The notes beneath the pieces were generated by a model. It saw only the letters and a program-made list of their open reading frames with translations, was not told the DNA's origin and ran no database searches. The position numbers were made by a program, and so were the translations under genes. 64,000 bases of DNA from Wuchereria bancrofti (lineage: Eukaryota > Nematoda > Chromadorea > Rhabditida > Onchocercidae), in assembly GCA_005281725.1 (NCBI GenBank), contig SSBO01000009.1:11265460-11329459 (forward strand), read 5' to 3'. How positions within the stretch are numbered: position 1 is the stretch's first letter; the number at the start of each line of letters is the position of its first letter. Shown one piece after another: positions 26,070 through 39,700 of this stretch.

Positions 26070-29000
26070 ATGATGAATTATAAGGATTATTATCTACTGA
26101 TTATTGTTTATTCCTCTCATATCATTGAAATTGGTGAAACGATTGATTTGGAACTATCAACGGATATACCTGCAACCGATATTCAATACAATATATCTTT
26201 ATCTGATAGTTATGAGCAAAATACAAGTCTTGGAATCCCAGTTCTGCTGGAAACTAAATCAAAGAATCTACAATTACAGGAAACTGTTTTTACAGGCATC
26301 CCAGCTGGAATGTATTTTCGAATTAGTCAAAAGGTTGATTTGAAATATTTTAATGTTAAATATGAGTATTTCATAAAGTGTGCTATAAATTTTGACTGGA
26401 AATCTTGGGTGAAATAAATGTTTTACTTGTTGAACTTCTGTGACTGAAATGACAATGTCATGATATCATGAAATGACATTGTTATTCCATCTATTTCTTA
26501 ATTTGAAATAGCTTGGATTAGCATAGTTTGAGCTTAGATTAGCATAGTTTGAATTTGAATTGGCATAGTTTGAACTTAAATTGGCATAGTTTGAAGTAAA
26601 GCTATCTATATTTATGAAAAAATTGATAAAGCTGAATTTCTGAATTTTTTTTAGGGTGTGGATTACATCACAAGTTTAATCGCTGAAGCTTTACCACAGT
26701 TGCTTGAAAAATCCGAAATGCCAACTATTGAAAATCCACAAATCAAAATTTCACATTTAACAATCGAGAAATTTAGTAATCCAACAATAAAAGCTAAATT
26801 TGTCGCAAATATCGGTAAGTAAACCATTCATTCACTTTTTTCATTTATGAACTTTGTTAAAATTTACTGCAAACTTCTCCTCTAAAAACTTTCTTGCCAA
26901 AGAAAATGATTTATTTTTAATCTATTCGAAGTACTTAACAGGTATCGCATAGAATCACTTAAAAATTTTGTAGAGCTAAATTTTACTAAGATATCATTTC
27001 CTACTGGAAAAATCGAAATTCAATTAAATCTAAGAAATTGCTTCCACGAATGATAAATTATTTGCTTCAGCAATGGTTGTGCTATAATTTATAAAATATT
27101 CCTTATTCACAACAAAGATTTAATTCCCTTCAATATTTTTATTTAGTAGTTTTGCTGTACAAAGTATATTTCACATAATGTATTATTTCCTAAACATTCT
27201 CTTCTGTTTACTTAGTACATTTCATTTTATCTCTCTCAAAATTTCATCTTTCATTCATCGAAATCAAAATTTCAAAATTATAAAATACACAAATATCGAA
27301 CAATAGCTGCGAACTATGTGCAAATTCTTAAAAAAAAAAAAACTTTGCAGGTATTGAAGCGTATGTATTCTTACCTCACGTGATGCTTAACGCATTCTAC
27401 GATGCTTCTACGTTTTTTAGCACGTATAAAGGAAAATTAAAAGCTGACGTGCAAAATTTAAGTGTCGCAATAGAAGTACATATTAGTCGAAATGAAATCG
27501 AAAAACTAAACATTATTGAGGTTAGCTGTTCATTTTTTTTTTTTTTACTAAGTTATAGAATAGTTTCGGATAGCATTGACTACTTTAACTTTAAGGAATT
27601 AATCGTGGAACTTTTTCAGCATGTCTTGAATTAATTTAATTTAACCTAGTCAGAAGTCTTAATCAATCACTTATCTTTTAATAATTTCGCCATATTAGCT
27701 ACTATTTGACATACTTTTAAAAAAAAAAGTTGTGATCGCTCGACTACTACCATTTCTATTTGTATTAATCGACCAAACACATCTTATATTTATCAAAGTT
27801 TTTTATTCGTATCTTTTTCCTACTGTGATGCGTCTTTGTCCTTTTTTACTTTTTACTTACTAATTATACTTTTTTTTCTAGACTCCAGTATGCAATGTCA
27901 CATCTGATCTTGTAAGAATCGTTTTTGCAGGTGACATGTCAACCTATTTAAACTTACTGAGGTATGCATTTTGTAGTTAGCTTCATTGTAGTTAGCTAAT
28001 TTTTTAACTATTTATTAACATTTTTACGGTTAATTTTATTTAACATACTATTCCCGAAAAAAACAAAAAACAAAATATTAGAAGTATATCTGAGTTAATT
28101 ATCATTGATTTTGCTCAAATATTATCATTTATAGGTCAATAATTGAGCAAGCAGTAACTGATGTTCTCGGGAATGAACTTTGTCAACTTGCCATCAAAAT
28201 AGGACAATTCTTCGAGCAACAAAAGCAACAGGTTACTTTTATTGCATTTTGGAGTAGGTTTTTTTTTTTTTTTTTAATATAGTTTATATAGTTTTACAAT
28301 TTCTTTAAATTAAGATACTGATGACTACACCAATCCCACCATCAACGTCACCTACGTCAACGCCTACACATTTATTATACTTTGGTGAATCACCACGTCA
28401 ACAAATGGATATGACATCAATACAAAGTGCTGAAAATGAAAATGCCTTTTATGAAACGTCCAATGAAAAGGTATTACTAATCATAAGTGCTAGCATTATT
28501 TTTACAAATTTTTCATTTATCACAAATTATCAGTCAAAATTTCTATCAATTATTGCAATCATTCCAGATGTATTCAACATTCATCTATATATGTTTAATT
28601 GATAAACATATTATGTTTGAGATTTAAATTAGTTTTAACAAATGAATCTTTAAATTGTTAATAGTATCAGTTTAGCAGTTAAAACAGGTATCGTTTATGG
28701 TGGTACTGTAACTGGAACAAAATCAAACGTCGCTTGCGTCTTTGTAGATGGAAAATGACGAAGATTTGGCAGCAAAATTTGCAGCCGATTTATGTGCTGA
28801 TGATCGAATGGATGATATGAATGTAATGAAATATTCCGGTGATATGACTTATTTACGGAGTAAACGTAACCTGTATTTTGGCACAACACCTGAAAGTGAA
28901 CGTTTTAATCCATTGTTGAAAGATGGTCTTTGGGCACCTGATTTGACATTGTTGTATTCACCAAAATTCTCAAATGAGGTAGCATGCAAATTACTTTTAT

Positions 29001-31125
29001 TTTTCTGGTTTTTTTTTTTTAACATCTTTCACTGATTCTTTCAATAGAACCGTTATCTTTCCGGATTTTTCGAGATACGGAAAGTGCTGAATAACATAAA
29101 ATATTAGTAATAAATACTAAGAGCACAATATGAGACAGAAAGAAATTAAGGCAATATGATAATGTATAAATTTTTTTTTTTTTGACAGGATGTAATATTT
29201 GGGCTCGATGCGGGTATCATATTTTTTGGGCAAAGGGCTAAGAATGTTGCTCGACCAAATATGCTCAATATATCAGCTTTTGGTGATAAAGTTCGTTAAT
29301 TGTATATTTATCGAAGTGAGACTTAAAATTTTGTCACAATTAATTAGAGACAGGAAGGATGTGACATTTGAGAATATATCTTTTCTTCTATTACAGTCTG
29401 ATCAATCAGTACAGATCAGTAAATTAAGCTTCCGGTTTTGATGATTTCAGATTTTGCTACTTTTCTCGAACATATTTTTTAGATGTTTGGTGTAATTATC
29501 AGCGAATATGTACCTAACACATTTTTTGCACATATTTACGACAAAGATATGGGAGTGTTACGTGAAAAATTCCGTACACATAACTTACCAAAATTCATAA
29601 AACCAATAGCTAAGTTATTGTGTGCTCGCTGTGAACTTCAATTTATTGCTAATCTGACGAGGTGAGATACTTTTTGGTTTTGAAATTAGTTATTTAAAGA
29701 TTAAATAATGATGATCAGTTTTCCTGATTAATTCTTGATTTTGAATGATTTGGAAGTGCTATTTGTGGTCCAACAGTAACAATATTTATGGTCTTTCATT
29801 TAATTAATGCAATGAAATTTAAAAAATTTCAATTCCATAAAAGCACGAATATGACAAATTCATAAGCTGTTCCAGGCGGCCATATCTTGTTATCAGTGAA
29901 CAAGGTGTTAAAATTGATATTCAAGTTGATTTGCTAATTTTATTTGTCGGCAAAACACGGCGATATAATATTGTTGATGCAAATGCAGAACTTGATGTGA
30001 CAGTAAGTTGATCTATTTTAAAATTTAACTTAGGAAGTGTTTGATTTGAAAAAAATTTTTGATATAAGTAAAATGTGTAATATGTTACGATTCTCATTGG
30101 TATATGAAGTAGTTATACGAGGTTTTTATGACAAATAATCCTAATTACCCATATTCATATCACAATGATATCAAATTCGATCAACTTTATGGGTCAATTG
30201 ATTTACTGTAGTTACTTTATTTGAGTCAAATCATCCATCGTTTGACAGAGTACAAACTTATTTAATCTTTAATCTCAATGTAAGAACGAATTTCTTCAAC
30301 ATATTACTTAATAAAATATTAAGGTTCGCCCATATCTCAGACGTAGCCGCTTATATGGTGATGTCGCATTAACCGGTGTGGACATCAAGATAAAAGGAGT
30401 ATGTTTTTTTTTCACAGAAAAATTAATTCAATGACAAAATTTGATTTTTTTTCAAATCATTTTTATTTAAATATTTTTTGAACCGATAATGGCGATAACA
30501 ATGTGTCATTGCATATTTTTTATTTTCATATGGGAATCGGTGGAATGTTTGCGAATACAGTTCGTAAAGCATTGAATACTGTGGTGCCGAAAAAACTTTG
30601 GCCAAAAATAAAGAAACGTCTACGCTTTGCTTTTAATCAACGAGGTAAATTTTGAAAAAAAAAATTTTTGAAAATTAATTCTAATTCTACATGTCTTAAA
30701 AGGAATGAATATATTTATTTGAGTCATAGTGACAATTTCATAGCCATTTCAATTTAATTTTAGGCTAATATTTCCTGTTAAGAAACTCATTTTCAGGTAT
30801 TAAACTACCGGTGATGTGTGGTGTTGAACTGGAACGACCATCATTAAGTTACATCGATCATGCTATCGTAATTGATACCGATTTCAGGTTATTTCTTTAA
30901 AAATTTCCACTTTTAGTCTTGTTGTCAAAAATTTCTTCACTAAAGAAAGTTTCATAATATATAAATAAATTGTACATTATGTTTACAGTTTATCTTACAA
31001 GATAATGTTTACATTTTTATAGCTTTGATTTACCACGATTTATCCGCAAATTTAAAGTGCATATTAATGCGGAGATCGCAAGAGCAAGGAAGAAAGAGCA
31101 GTTGGAAAGTGATGAAGATTACTGA
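26070..31125 (+). CDS. BPI/LBP/CETP-family lipid-binding protein
   Basis: Fourteen exons: 26070-26333, 26655-26814, 27351-27520, 27882-27961, 28135-28231, 28315-28470, 28748-28978, 29189-29290, 29483-29661, 29876-30002, 30324-30398, about 30482-30644, 30797-30887 and 31023-31125 (TGA). The family signature is GMYFRISQK joined to GVDYITSLIAEALPQLL, the start of the N-terminal BPI barrel. The paired cysteines fall in VCNV and ELCQL, the place of the conserved barrel disulphide. A linker rich in Ser/Thr/Pro follows, then the C-terminal barrel, ending at the acidic tail ESDEDY. Relatives bind lipids or LPS; the C. elegans family member NRF-5 acts in yolk and lipid handling. The N-terminus has a hydrophobic stretch (YYLLIIVYSS), a poor signal peptide. 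Exon 12 lacks a visible AG acceptor (see findings). An AATAAA lies at 31184. Confidence 0.82.
26452..26482. repeat. inverted repeat in BPI-gene intron 1
   Basis: The arms ACAATGTCAT (26452-26461) and ATGACATTGT (26473-26482) are perfectly complementary around an 11-base loop that itself contains TCATGATATCATGA. It could form a hairpin in RNA. Confidence 0.8.
26512..26595. repeat. four-copy 21-bp tandem repeat in BPI-gene intron 1
   Basis: The core GCATAGTTTGAA recurs at 26521, 26542, 26563 and 26584, an exact 21-bp spacing. The copies have slightly diverged left halves. Confidence 0.92.
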
Positions 31126-32300
31126 TCCTGTAGAAATGATTTTAAATTGTTTGCAAATGAAGAATATATTTAAGTACATTTAAAATAAACATTTGTCACT
31201 CTATTCATAATTCGAAATGATTCAAATTTGTCATATTATTTCATGGATTTGTTGAGCAAACTTTTTGTGGATAATTTATTAAAAGTTTACTTTGACAATT
31301 GATAAATCTTATGAAAGAATTAATTTGTAAGTATCTAAATCTAGAAAAGTATAATCATTTTTATGAAAAAAAAAAAAAAAGAGAAAACATTCTTGTTTTA
31401 ATTCAATTAGTAAAAGGATGCTAAGCTACAGAAAGCCTTTCTTCACTTTCTCCTTTTTTTACTTTTGAAATGAACCTTTCATTCTTCAAATTTTGGACAA
31501 ATTTTTACACTAAAACTCGTACTAGGCCATTTATCTACTAGGCCATTTATCTAATACATTGATGAGAACAGAAAAGAGAAGGCAATTAGGAAGAAAAAAA
31601 TATTAATTGATATATGAATGAACAAATTACTTGCTGTATTATTTCACATCATAATATAATTATAAAATTGATCTTCAGCAGTTGTCATCTAGCAAATGAA
31701 ATTAGTCATTTGATTTCAAAAGATGGACGTTTTGAAAATTTTTTGAAAATTTTCAAACTGTTGCGAGTCATACAAGTGTTACACTCTAAAGAGCACGGAA
31801 AAATGTTGACAATGTGACAACAATTTTGATAATATCTTTTGACATTAATTTAGATTTCATTAAAGTAAAATATAATGATACAAATTAATAATTCAAAAGA
31901 TTGTTTTCATTATGTAGAAATCCTAAAATAAGGATAGAGCGTTCGTGATGACATCATGTAGCATTCAGCAATATTTTTTCCACATCAATCTGCAATATTT
32001 GAGCGGAATTGATTTATACTGAACTATAAATAAGTGCAAATAATCACTTATAATACTAAAAGTGTAATATTCAAATTTTATTTTTGCTAACATTTCAATT
32101 TAAGATATAATAATTCCCATACTTTTCGCATCATTTGAAATTGTAAGTTGAATTATGCAAAAAAAAAGTTACAAATTGCTCTGTAACATAAAAAGAAAAA
32201 TACCTTTGCTATTCAATCTTTTTGCAAATTTAATATGTTCTAATAAAGTAATTTAAAAAGAAAAAAAAAAGATTAGAGAAAAAAAAAGCATGAAATTTAC
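31126..32300. other. intergenic region with short repeats
   Basis: It includes the 3' UTR of the BPI-family gene and a 15-bp direct repeat near 31524-31553. It may include the last coding exon of the minus-strand tetraspan gene. One option is an acceptor at 31990-31992 that would add Asn and a stop at 31985-31987, but this is speculative. Confidence 0.4.
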
Positions 32301-35300
32301 TTCCGACATGTATTCTTGTGCGATAATTATCAATACGATTTGTTTCTGGTGGACCATATGAGGTACGAGATGACATTGGTGTCGTATATGTTTGTGAATA
32401 TCTATAATTATAATTACAAATGAATATTATAGTTGTATTGAATGAAAAAGCTTACATGAATAGAATCTAAAAGAAAAGATTCTAAAAAAAAAATTTACGT
32501 TACTCTGAACTCTCATGAAAGAATGATCCACCAGCAAATTTGAGTCCAGTCAGCTCTTGAAATACAGAAAACGGCAAAAGTTTTACTTGTCTCTAAGAAG
32601 AAACTGCATTCCAATATCCAGAAGGAAAAGAATAGCGCATAAGAATAAGAAAGCCTGAAAGTATAACAAAAAGTTATCCGTATGAAAAAAAAAAAAGAAA
32701 AGTTAGTTCTAGTGATAAGTAATTCTTATAATTAATCTACTATGAATTTGTTATGATAATTTGATTACTTTGCGTTACAAATATTATCAGAAAAAAAATT
32801 TAATTTTTAAATTATGCCTCTAAATTAAATTGGAATGGAATGCTTGTGCAACAAAACACTTAATTTGTTGAAATTTAAGAAAAATCAATATTAATATTGT
32901 TAATAAAAATATTACCAAAAAAAAAAAACTGAGTAAATTTACCGCAAATTGTCTTAAATTTCATAAATTTAAGTTTTGCAAAAAAAATTCAAAATAATAC
33001 AAATGACATTTAGCAATAAATAATTTGTAAAGGTCATGCAAACCGCAGCAGCTGCCCATCCCTTGACTACGAATATTACATCACAATTTGGTAGATTCAT
33101 ACAACCACTGAATTGGCCACCACCAATTTGTCTAATTAATGGTCCCATATGGTTGTAACCGGTTGCATACCACGTTTCAACACCTCCAAGAGCCAGAAAA
33201 ACTAATATTGATATCATCGAAAAACATATTTGCTGCAAAATTAAATTTCACTTTATCCCTATATATTCAAAAAAAAAAAATCCATAGTAATGAATGTCAT
33301 AATGATGCTAATTATAAATGACAATAAACTGTCACCATTACTTCATTATAGAGTTGTACACCTGCTTAACATTTTCAAGAATGAGAGGAACACTCATAAT
33401 CATTAATCATCTGATATATGTAAACAAAAATTATGGAAATATTTGTATCAATAAAATAAATAAAAAAAAAAACGAGAACTTTTTTGTTGAAAATAAACAT
33501 AACAAATGTTATATTGCAACATATCCGTCTTAACTCAATACAAACTATGATTGATGATTTTTCCTGATTAAAATCATTTGCGCTGAACAGATCAATTATT
33601 CGAATCGAAATGAAATAATCCAATGGCATATAAGTGACAATGATGAAAAAAAAAAAATCGAAGTTACTTTTGAATGAAAATAAATGCAACATTTTGTTAT
33701 CAAAATACTAGTGATAATCAGTAATCATTAGTGTTTTTGTTGTTTTATCATATAGTAAGCTTAGCTAATTGTTTATTGTTTGACTATTGTTCAAATGTAA
33801 TTTCTTTTATTTTTTGAAATATAAAAAAGACATTTGCGCGTTTGTGATAGCATAATACAGGATTTTATTTGTAAAAAAAAAAACAACCAACCATGTAAAA
33901 TAGGGAAATACCGGTAGCAATTTGGAAGCAACTTAATCCAAGCGGTGGTAAAGCAAATAATAATGCAATTATGACAATTGCTAGTTGACCCCAAACACTG
34001 TAACATTTATTTATTTATTTATTTATTTATTCAAAGTATTTAAATAAAATTAGCAGTAGGGCTGCAAAATGATAGGGACTGAGGCTGCTAAGTTAATCAA
34101 ATTGAATAACATATTGAATGACAACCTGAACAATCTAATCATAAAGCATTGAAATTGCTTTTCTTTTGAAAATTTCAAATGATTGTCAAAAAAAAAAATG
34201 CATAGCTAAAACTAAGTATGCAAATGAAGAAGGAGAAAATATGAGAAAAATCAGATTAAATTTTTAGTTAAACAGGAACATTTCGTGGATTTCTACAATA
34301 AATAGCTTTTTAAAGAAAATTTAACTATTCCTTATTAGTGTATTTCAATTTCGTACAAAATACTAGTTTGAGAATTTCTTCAAATCTAACATTGTTTTTT
34401 TCAAGATTGGTTCTGGCTTTTCAAAAAATTAAATACTGATTTTAATTCAAATTTCGATTTTTTTGCATTTATATCCTACTTTTTTTTTATTATTAGCTCA
34501 TTAGATATAGTTGGATAAATTTGAACAAGTAAATATTTTATCAAAATTGTCCCACAACTTAGTAAAGTTATGTTATCATCCAATCATGTTGTTTGACTGA
34601 AGAATTGAAGAGTGATAATTTAGCATATCTGTTTCAAAAACAAACTGAAACTGAGAAAGCACAAATTGGAATTAGAAAACAGACTAATCCGGCAGATAGT
34701 ACAACTTAAACGAATGAAAACAGGAAAGAGATATAGTTGCCGGACATATGGAATATTCACTGTTCAAAATTTAAAATCTTTGGAAAATCAATTCCTTCAA
34801 GCCGGCATGTAAAGAAATGAGAATAACGAAATTGAGTATGGTGGTGATTCGGTTTCAACCATTGAAAGTCGATAATTTAAAGCAATTTTACTGCTAGCAC
34901 TATCCGGATTATGTTCCGGATATGTACCGCATTAGCAATATATTCAGCTATAAATGTTGACACAGATGGATGTTTTGTTTGTAAAATCTTATTGTTTAAT
35001 CCACATCCGTTCTGGACATATTATGTTCATGTTCATAAGATTTCCGGAGGAAATGTTATGATCTTTATAATATGTTCTTCGACAAAACCGGATCCAGATA
35101 GACTCTCATAATACGACAGCATTTTGTTGAAATGATAATCGCATAGCCGCATATGATATACGGATAAATCTTGCTATGTAAATTATTCATTAGTAAAATT
35201 CAGGTTGTTTTCACTTCATAAATTTCAATATCATTCCTCCTTTAAAGCAAATATGCCGCAAAAGATATTTCACTCAATGATAGCTCCGCGATAAATTAGA

Positions 35301-36740
35301 TCGAAATTTTACGGAAAGAAATAAAATGTGAATGTATGAGATGCTTCTTTCGCTAACGAATATTACAAATTATAATTTAGTTTAATTTTAGAGAGAAAAA
35401 AAAAGCATAAAAAAGTGTTTCATTTTAATAAAATTTTGGAAATTGAAGAAGAATTGATACTTTTGTCCACGATGTTGAAAATGTACACCATTAGCCCATC
35501 GGTTGATACCCATTGGTAGGAAATTTTCACTCGGACAAATTTCATCAGTGGCTCGAATATCATTGATGTATCGCGTATAGCAAACGCCTGGTGCGGTAAA
35601 AATTAATATCACCGAGATGAATACAAGCAACTGAAATATTTAATAAAGCATGAAGAATGATATTAGTGATATGATAAAAGTAGAAATTAATAAATCAAAC
35701 ACCTGTTTATTTTACATTTAGATCAGAAAAAGCAAATGAAAATTCATCTGAGATAGCACATTTTGTAGTTATTGTAAAATTTATTTCATTGAAAGAAATA
35801 ATTTAAAAAAAAAAGATTCGAAGATGATAACAATTTTCTTTCTTTAAGACTTATGAATTCTTTTTCAATCAAAATTACAAAAATATGGGATGAATGGAAT
35901 GTTGTAATTTTTAATTTTTTGTTTGATTGCAGAACTTTTCATTATTCCATCATTTAAAGCAATTCTCAGTGGTTAAAATTAACGAAAAAAATTTCACCAT
36001 AATGAATTTATTATTATTATTATTATTAGCATTTCGTAATAGAGAATACATTTGAACAAGTTGTATACGATATTTAGTGCTATCCATAGAATTGTTTATT
36101 ATTCATCATTTTGACGAATAAGAATAGTACTGAATGCAATTTACATTTTTCAAATTCACATATTCCTAATTCTTTCGTTTTCCCCTCTATAACCATCCAA
36201 CAAAATGGTTTGAAGTGTTGAACGATTCATTTATACGATTTTTTTTTTTTTTTACTGCCTAATTGAAGAATGAGAGAAAAAAAAAACGAAAAGTTAAACA
36301 GATTTGAATTTAAACTTTTCAAAATTTTCCTAAATATATATAGTTCATTTGTATACCTACTATAAATCTTACTCTTTCGAAATTCTCTATCATCTCAGTG
36401 CTATTTTTTTATAGGTAAAGAATGCTTTAAAATGATATTTAAAAATTTGGCATAAATAGTTGAATAGGTACCAAGGTCGAACATATATAACTGCTTAAGA
36501 AAAACGAAAAAGTGCGATGATTGGTAAATAAAATGGCTAAAGCATGTAAACAAAGTTTTTACAAATACTGTGCAAACTGCAGGTGCATCTTGACGTTGTC
36601 ACATGATGATAAGGTATGATGACAAAAAAAAAAAAAAATCATTAATACTGTCAATAAAGTAAGATTGTAATTATAACACTTACCAAAATGAATACTCTGA
36701 TGAAAGCAGAGATGCCAATAAACAACGAATGTGGTACCAT
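32301..36740 (-). CDS. four-transmembrane (tetraspan, claudin/MARVEL-like) protein
   Basis: The exons in order are 36740-36684, 35630-35461, 33997-33892, 33232-33044, 32654-32587 and 32401-32301. All phases agree, giving at least 230 residues; the extreme C-terminus is unresolved. Span 1 is in the first two exons (FIRVFIL then LLVFISVILIFTAPG). An extracellular loop with two Cys follows (GVCYTR, DEICPSE). Span 2 is QLAIVIIALLFALPPLGL. Span 3 is SMISILVFLALGG. A second loop (GGGQFSGCMNLPNC) precedes span 4 AAAAAFLFLCAILFLLDIG. The cytoplasmic tail is Tyr/Thr/Arg-rich. Topology and length fit claudin, PMP22 or MARVEL-like proteins, but the claudin W-GLW-C-C motif is absent, so the subfamily is open. 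The ATG lies 3 bases after a TTTCAAG, consistent with trans-splicing. It converges on the BPI-family gene. Confidence 0.7.
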
Positions 36741-39700
36741 TATCTTGAAATGGAAATCTTAAATTTATGGGAAATTTTTAATTTCAATTTAAACAATCAA
36801 TTTCACATAAATCGTTGGTTAATTATAACATTTAATAGAAGCAATTGATGTAGCTGATCGTTCATACAATTAAAATTGAAAAATTTATGATAAATTGGAG
36901 ATTTAATGATGAAATATCGCGTACAAAACACGAAGTACTTCACATAGATCGAAATTCACAATGAAAGAAACTATTGATACTTTTAGTGTATTTAAAATTG
37001 TGTTTAACTTTCAGATATGATATTTTTCAATTATTATTGAAAGATAGATATTCTTTAAACTATTTTAAAAATAGTTCTTCTGTTTGATCTAGTCAAATAA
37101 GAGAGTTTTTTTTTTTGAAATGAAATAAACCATGATATTCAATCAGTATTATCAGCTTATCAATTTAAAACTTCACTGATGAAGAAGCATACATAACATT
37201 AGATGATAGTCTCGAAGAAAGATAGTATAAAAATGAGGAAAAAGCGCAAATGTTACAGATTTAAAATGATAATTTTTGCAAAACAAGCATGTGTATACTA
37301 CTTGTAAACTTGTTCTGAGGCAATGAGCAACATAACAAAAGCATTTTTGTGCGTATATGCAGGAAAAGGAGGATAGAGTGGAGGTGTGATGAATATTACC
37401 GATGGATGGAAATCGGTCCGTACGTCGACGTCAACAACTAAACTAAAATAGCAATCTGATCAACACACTGCCTAGTGACAGAGACTTTTGAGCCGCTCAA
37501 CGAGGGACAAAACTAAATAAATAAATAATGGTCCGATATATATACGTATATAGATAGATAGATAGACAGATGTTATGATGATTGAGGGATGAATTGAAAG
37601 ATTATTAAATATTTTGTATACATGAAAATCTCATTGCTTACAATTCTCATCTCATTGGCTTTTAACACTTTATCATAGTGAATGAAAAATGATAAAATTC
37701 GATGAAGAATGAAAAATAGTTTCTTGTTCAAAATTAACAATCACTAATGTTTCTTTCCGATGATACATGTAAGAACTATGAAATTGTTGTTCTATAGCTT
37801 TTTTTTTGGAAATAATAGTTTTGTTATTTTCAAATAGAGATAAGTCAAATTATCATAAATTCAAATTATTTTAATAGCATTAATTTTATGAATAGAATAA
37901 AATAAATAGTTAAAAGGTTAGCAAAAATTCAGTCGAATAAACTGCCGTTATCTTATCATATTGTGTCAGATGTCAAAATAAGTTTAATTTTGCTTAAGTC
38001 AACAAATGTTTAGCAATTCCCGCATTCACAGAAGAGATCAATAGAAGTAAGCGCATTTGGTAATAGCTAACAGCTGTTCAAACCAATAAATGACACTTCA
38101 TTTATATGTGTTATCTTGTTATAATATGTAATGAAGTTTAGCATCTCATCTTGTGACATCTTTTCATCTACTATCAGATACAGTTGACACAGTTGTCATA
38201 TATTTGGAATAAATTAGAAGTAAAACAATATTATATTGACATGCTTATCATGCTTGCCATTTTTTCCTTTTTCTTTTTTTTTTTGATTATCTCAAATTTC
38301 AATCAATTTCTGGAAAATATTTAGTTTATGTCGAGAAAAGAAAGAGAAAAAAAATGGAAAGAAATAATTAAAAATATAAAATCAAGATTAGCTGATTTTC
38401 TTCCCGATTTCTTTCATTTCATATTCGACATCTCATTTCAGAATAACAACTTTTCCCTTTCATTTTTTTTTCCTTTCTGAAACGATATCCAAAAATCAGT
38501 TTTTCTTATCAGCAAGAGAAAAGATTACTTTATCTTGCCCTATATTTAATTGAAATATCAAAAATATCAATAATTAGAGTAACAACAAATTATAAGTCTA
38601 GGCTTAATACGATGACTAATAAAATTTTATGCTATTGTTGACGGTAATTGAAGGGAATGATTCGAAAAAAAAAAAAGCCGCTTCTTTTGCATGAAATTAT
38701 GATTGAACAGCCAAAAGTCAATAAAAAATTGGATCGAATGAAATAGAAAGTATGACTCAACCAATTCACGCCCATATTGCATTTCATTTCATTTCATTTC
38801 ATTATCATTTTTATATTTCTTGTATTTTCCACAATTCCTAATGCATTAGAAGTCATTAAGGTATTAAGCGCAAGGTTAATTACTGATTAATTAACTCTTT
38901 ACCGTTCTAACAGCTTTGTCATCCGATAAAACAAGCGACAGAGGATGAGATCTGTACGGATAATGAAGAAGTAAGTAAGTGCACTTCAATCCGGCATCAA
39001 GAATCAAAACCGGATAATGACGAACATCAATTTCAAATGGGAAAAATCAAATTTGAAATCATTACTTCGATAATTCTATTATCATTACAAGTATTATATC
39101 TATCATCTCTTCCTTGAAAAGTGTAATTTCTTTTTTCTTCATGTTTTAACTTTTTAATTTATTCATAGAGAATTTGAAATTTTTGGCTAACTTCTGTAGT
39201 TTTTTGGCAAAATTTCTATTATCAGAAATTCTTCAAAATTGAAAACAAACAAAAAAATAAAAGCTAAACCTTTTCTTTTTTGAATGATATTATTCAACAA
39301 CAAAATTATGCCATCCTTTTTTGCACAGACATTTTGCCTTGATAATAACGACACCTTTATTCATTACAAACAGTATCATTCGTATTTCTTTCTACTATTC
39401 ATCGAATGAAAGGAAAGAAATCGTAAGCTTTCTTTGGTTTACAATATTCAAATTCCAAAAATTTATAATTAATACATATAGCAAAATTCATCGCTAATGA
39501 ATTTGCTTCAGAAGGAAAAATTGAAATTGAAAAGAATGACTTGTACGCCTCTTAGATATTCAAATATCCTTTCATTTCAAGATTTCTTTTATCATTTTTT
39601 AATAAAATTGAAAATATTTGCGCTTCAAATTACCCAATAGTGCAAACGTTCCTAAATTTAATCGTCTCTGCTGTATATGTCAGTATGTAAATGATCTCCA

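Noticed and set aside
34911..35111. 66-codon plus-strand frame within a tetraspan intron
   Set aside because: Less AT-rich than its surroundings, but no acceptor or donor pairing, no known domain, and no partner exon.
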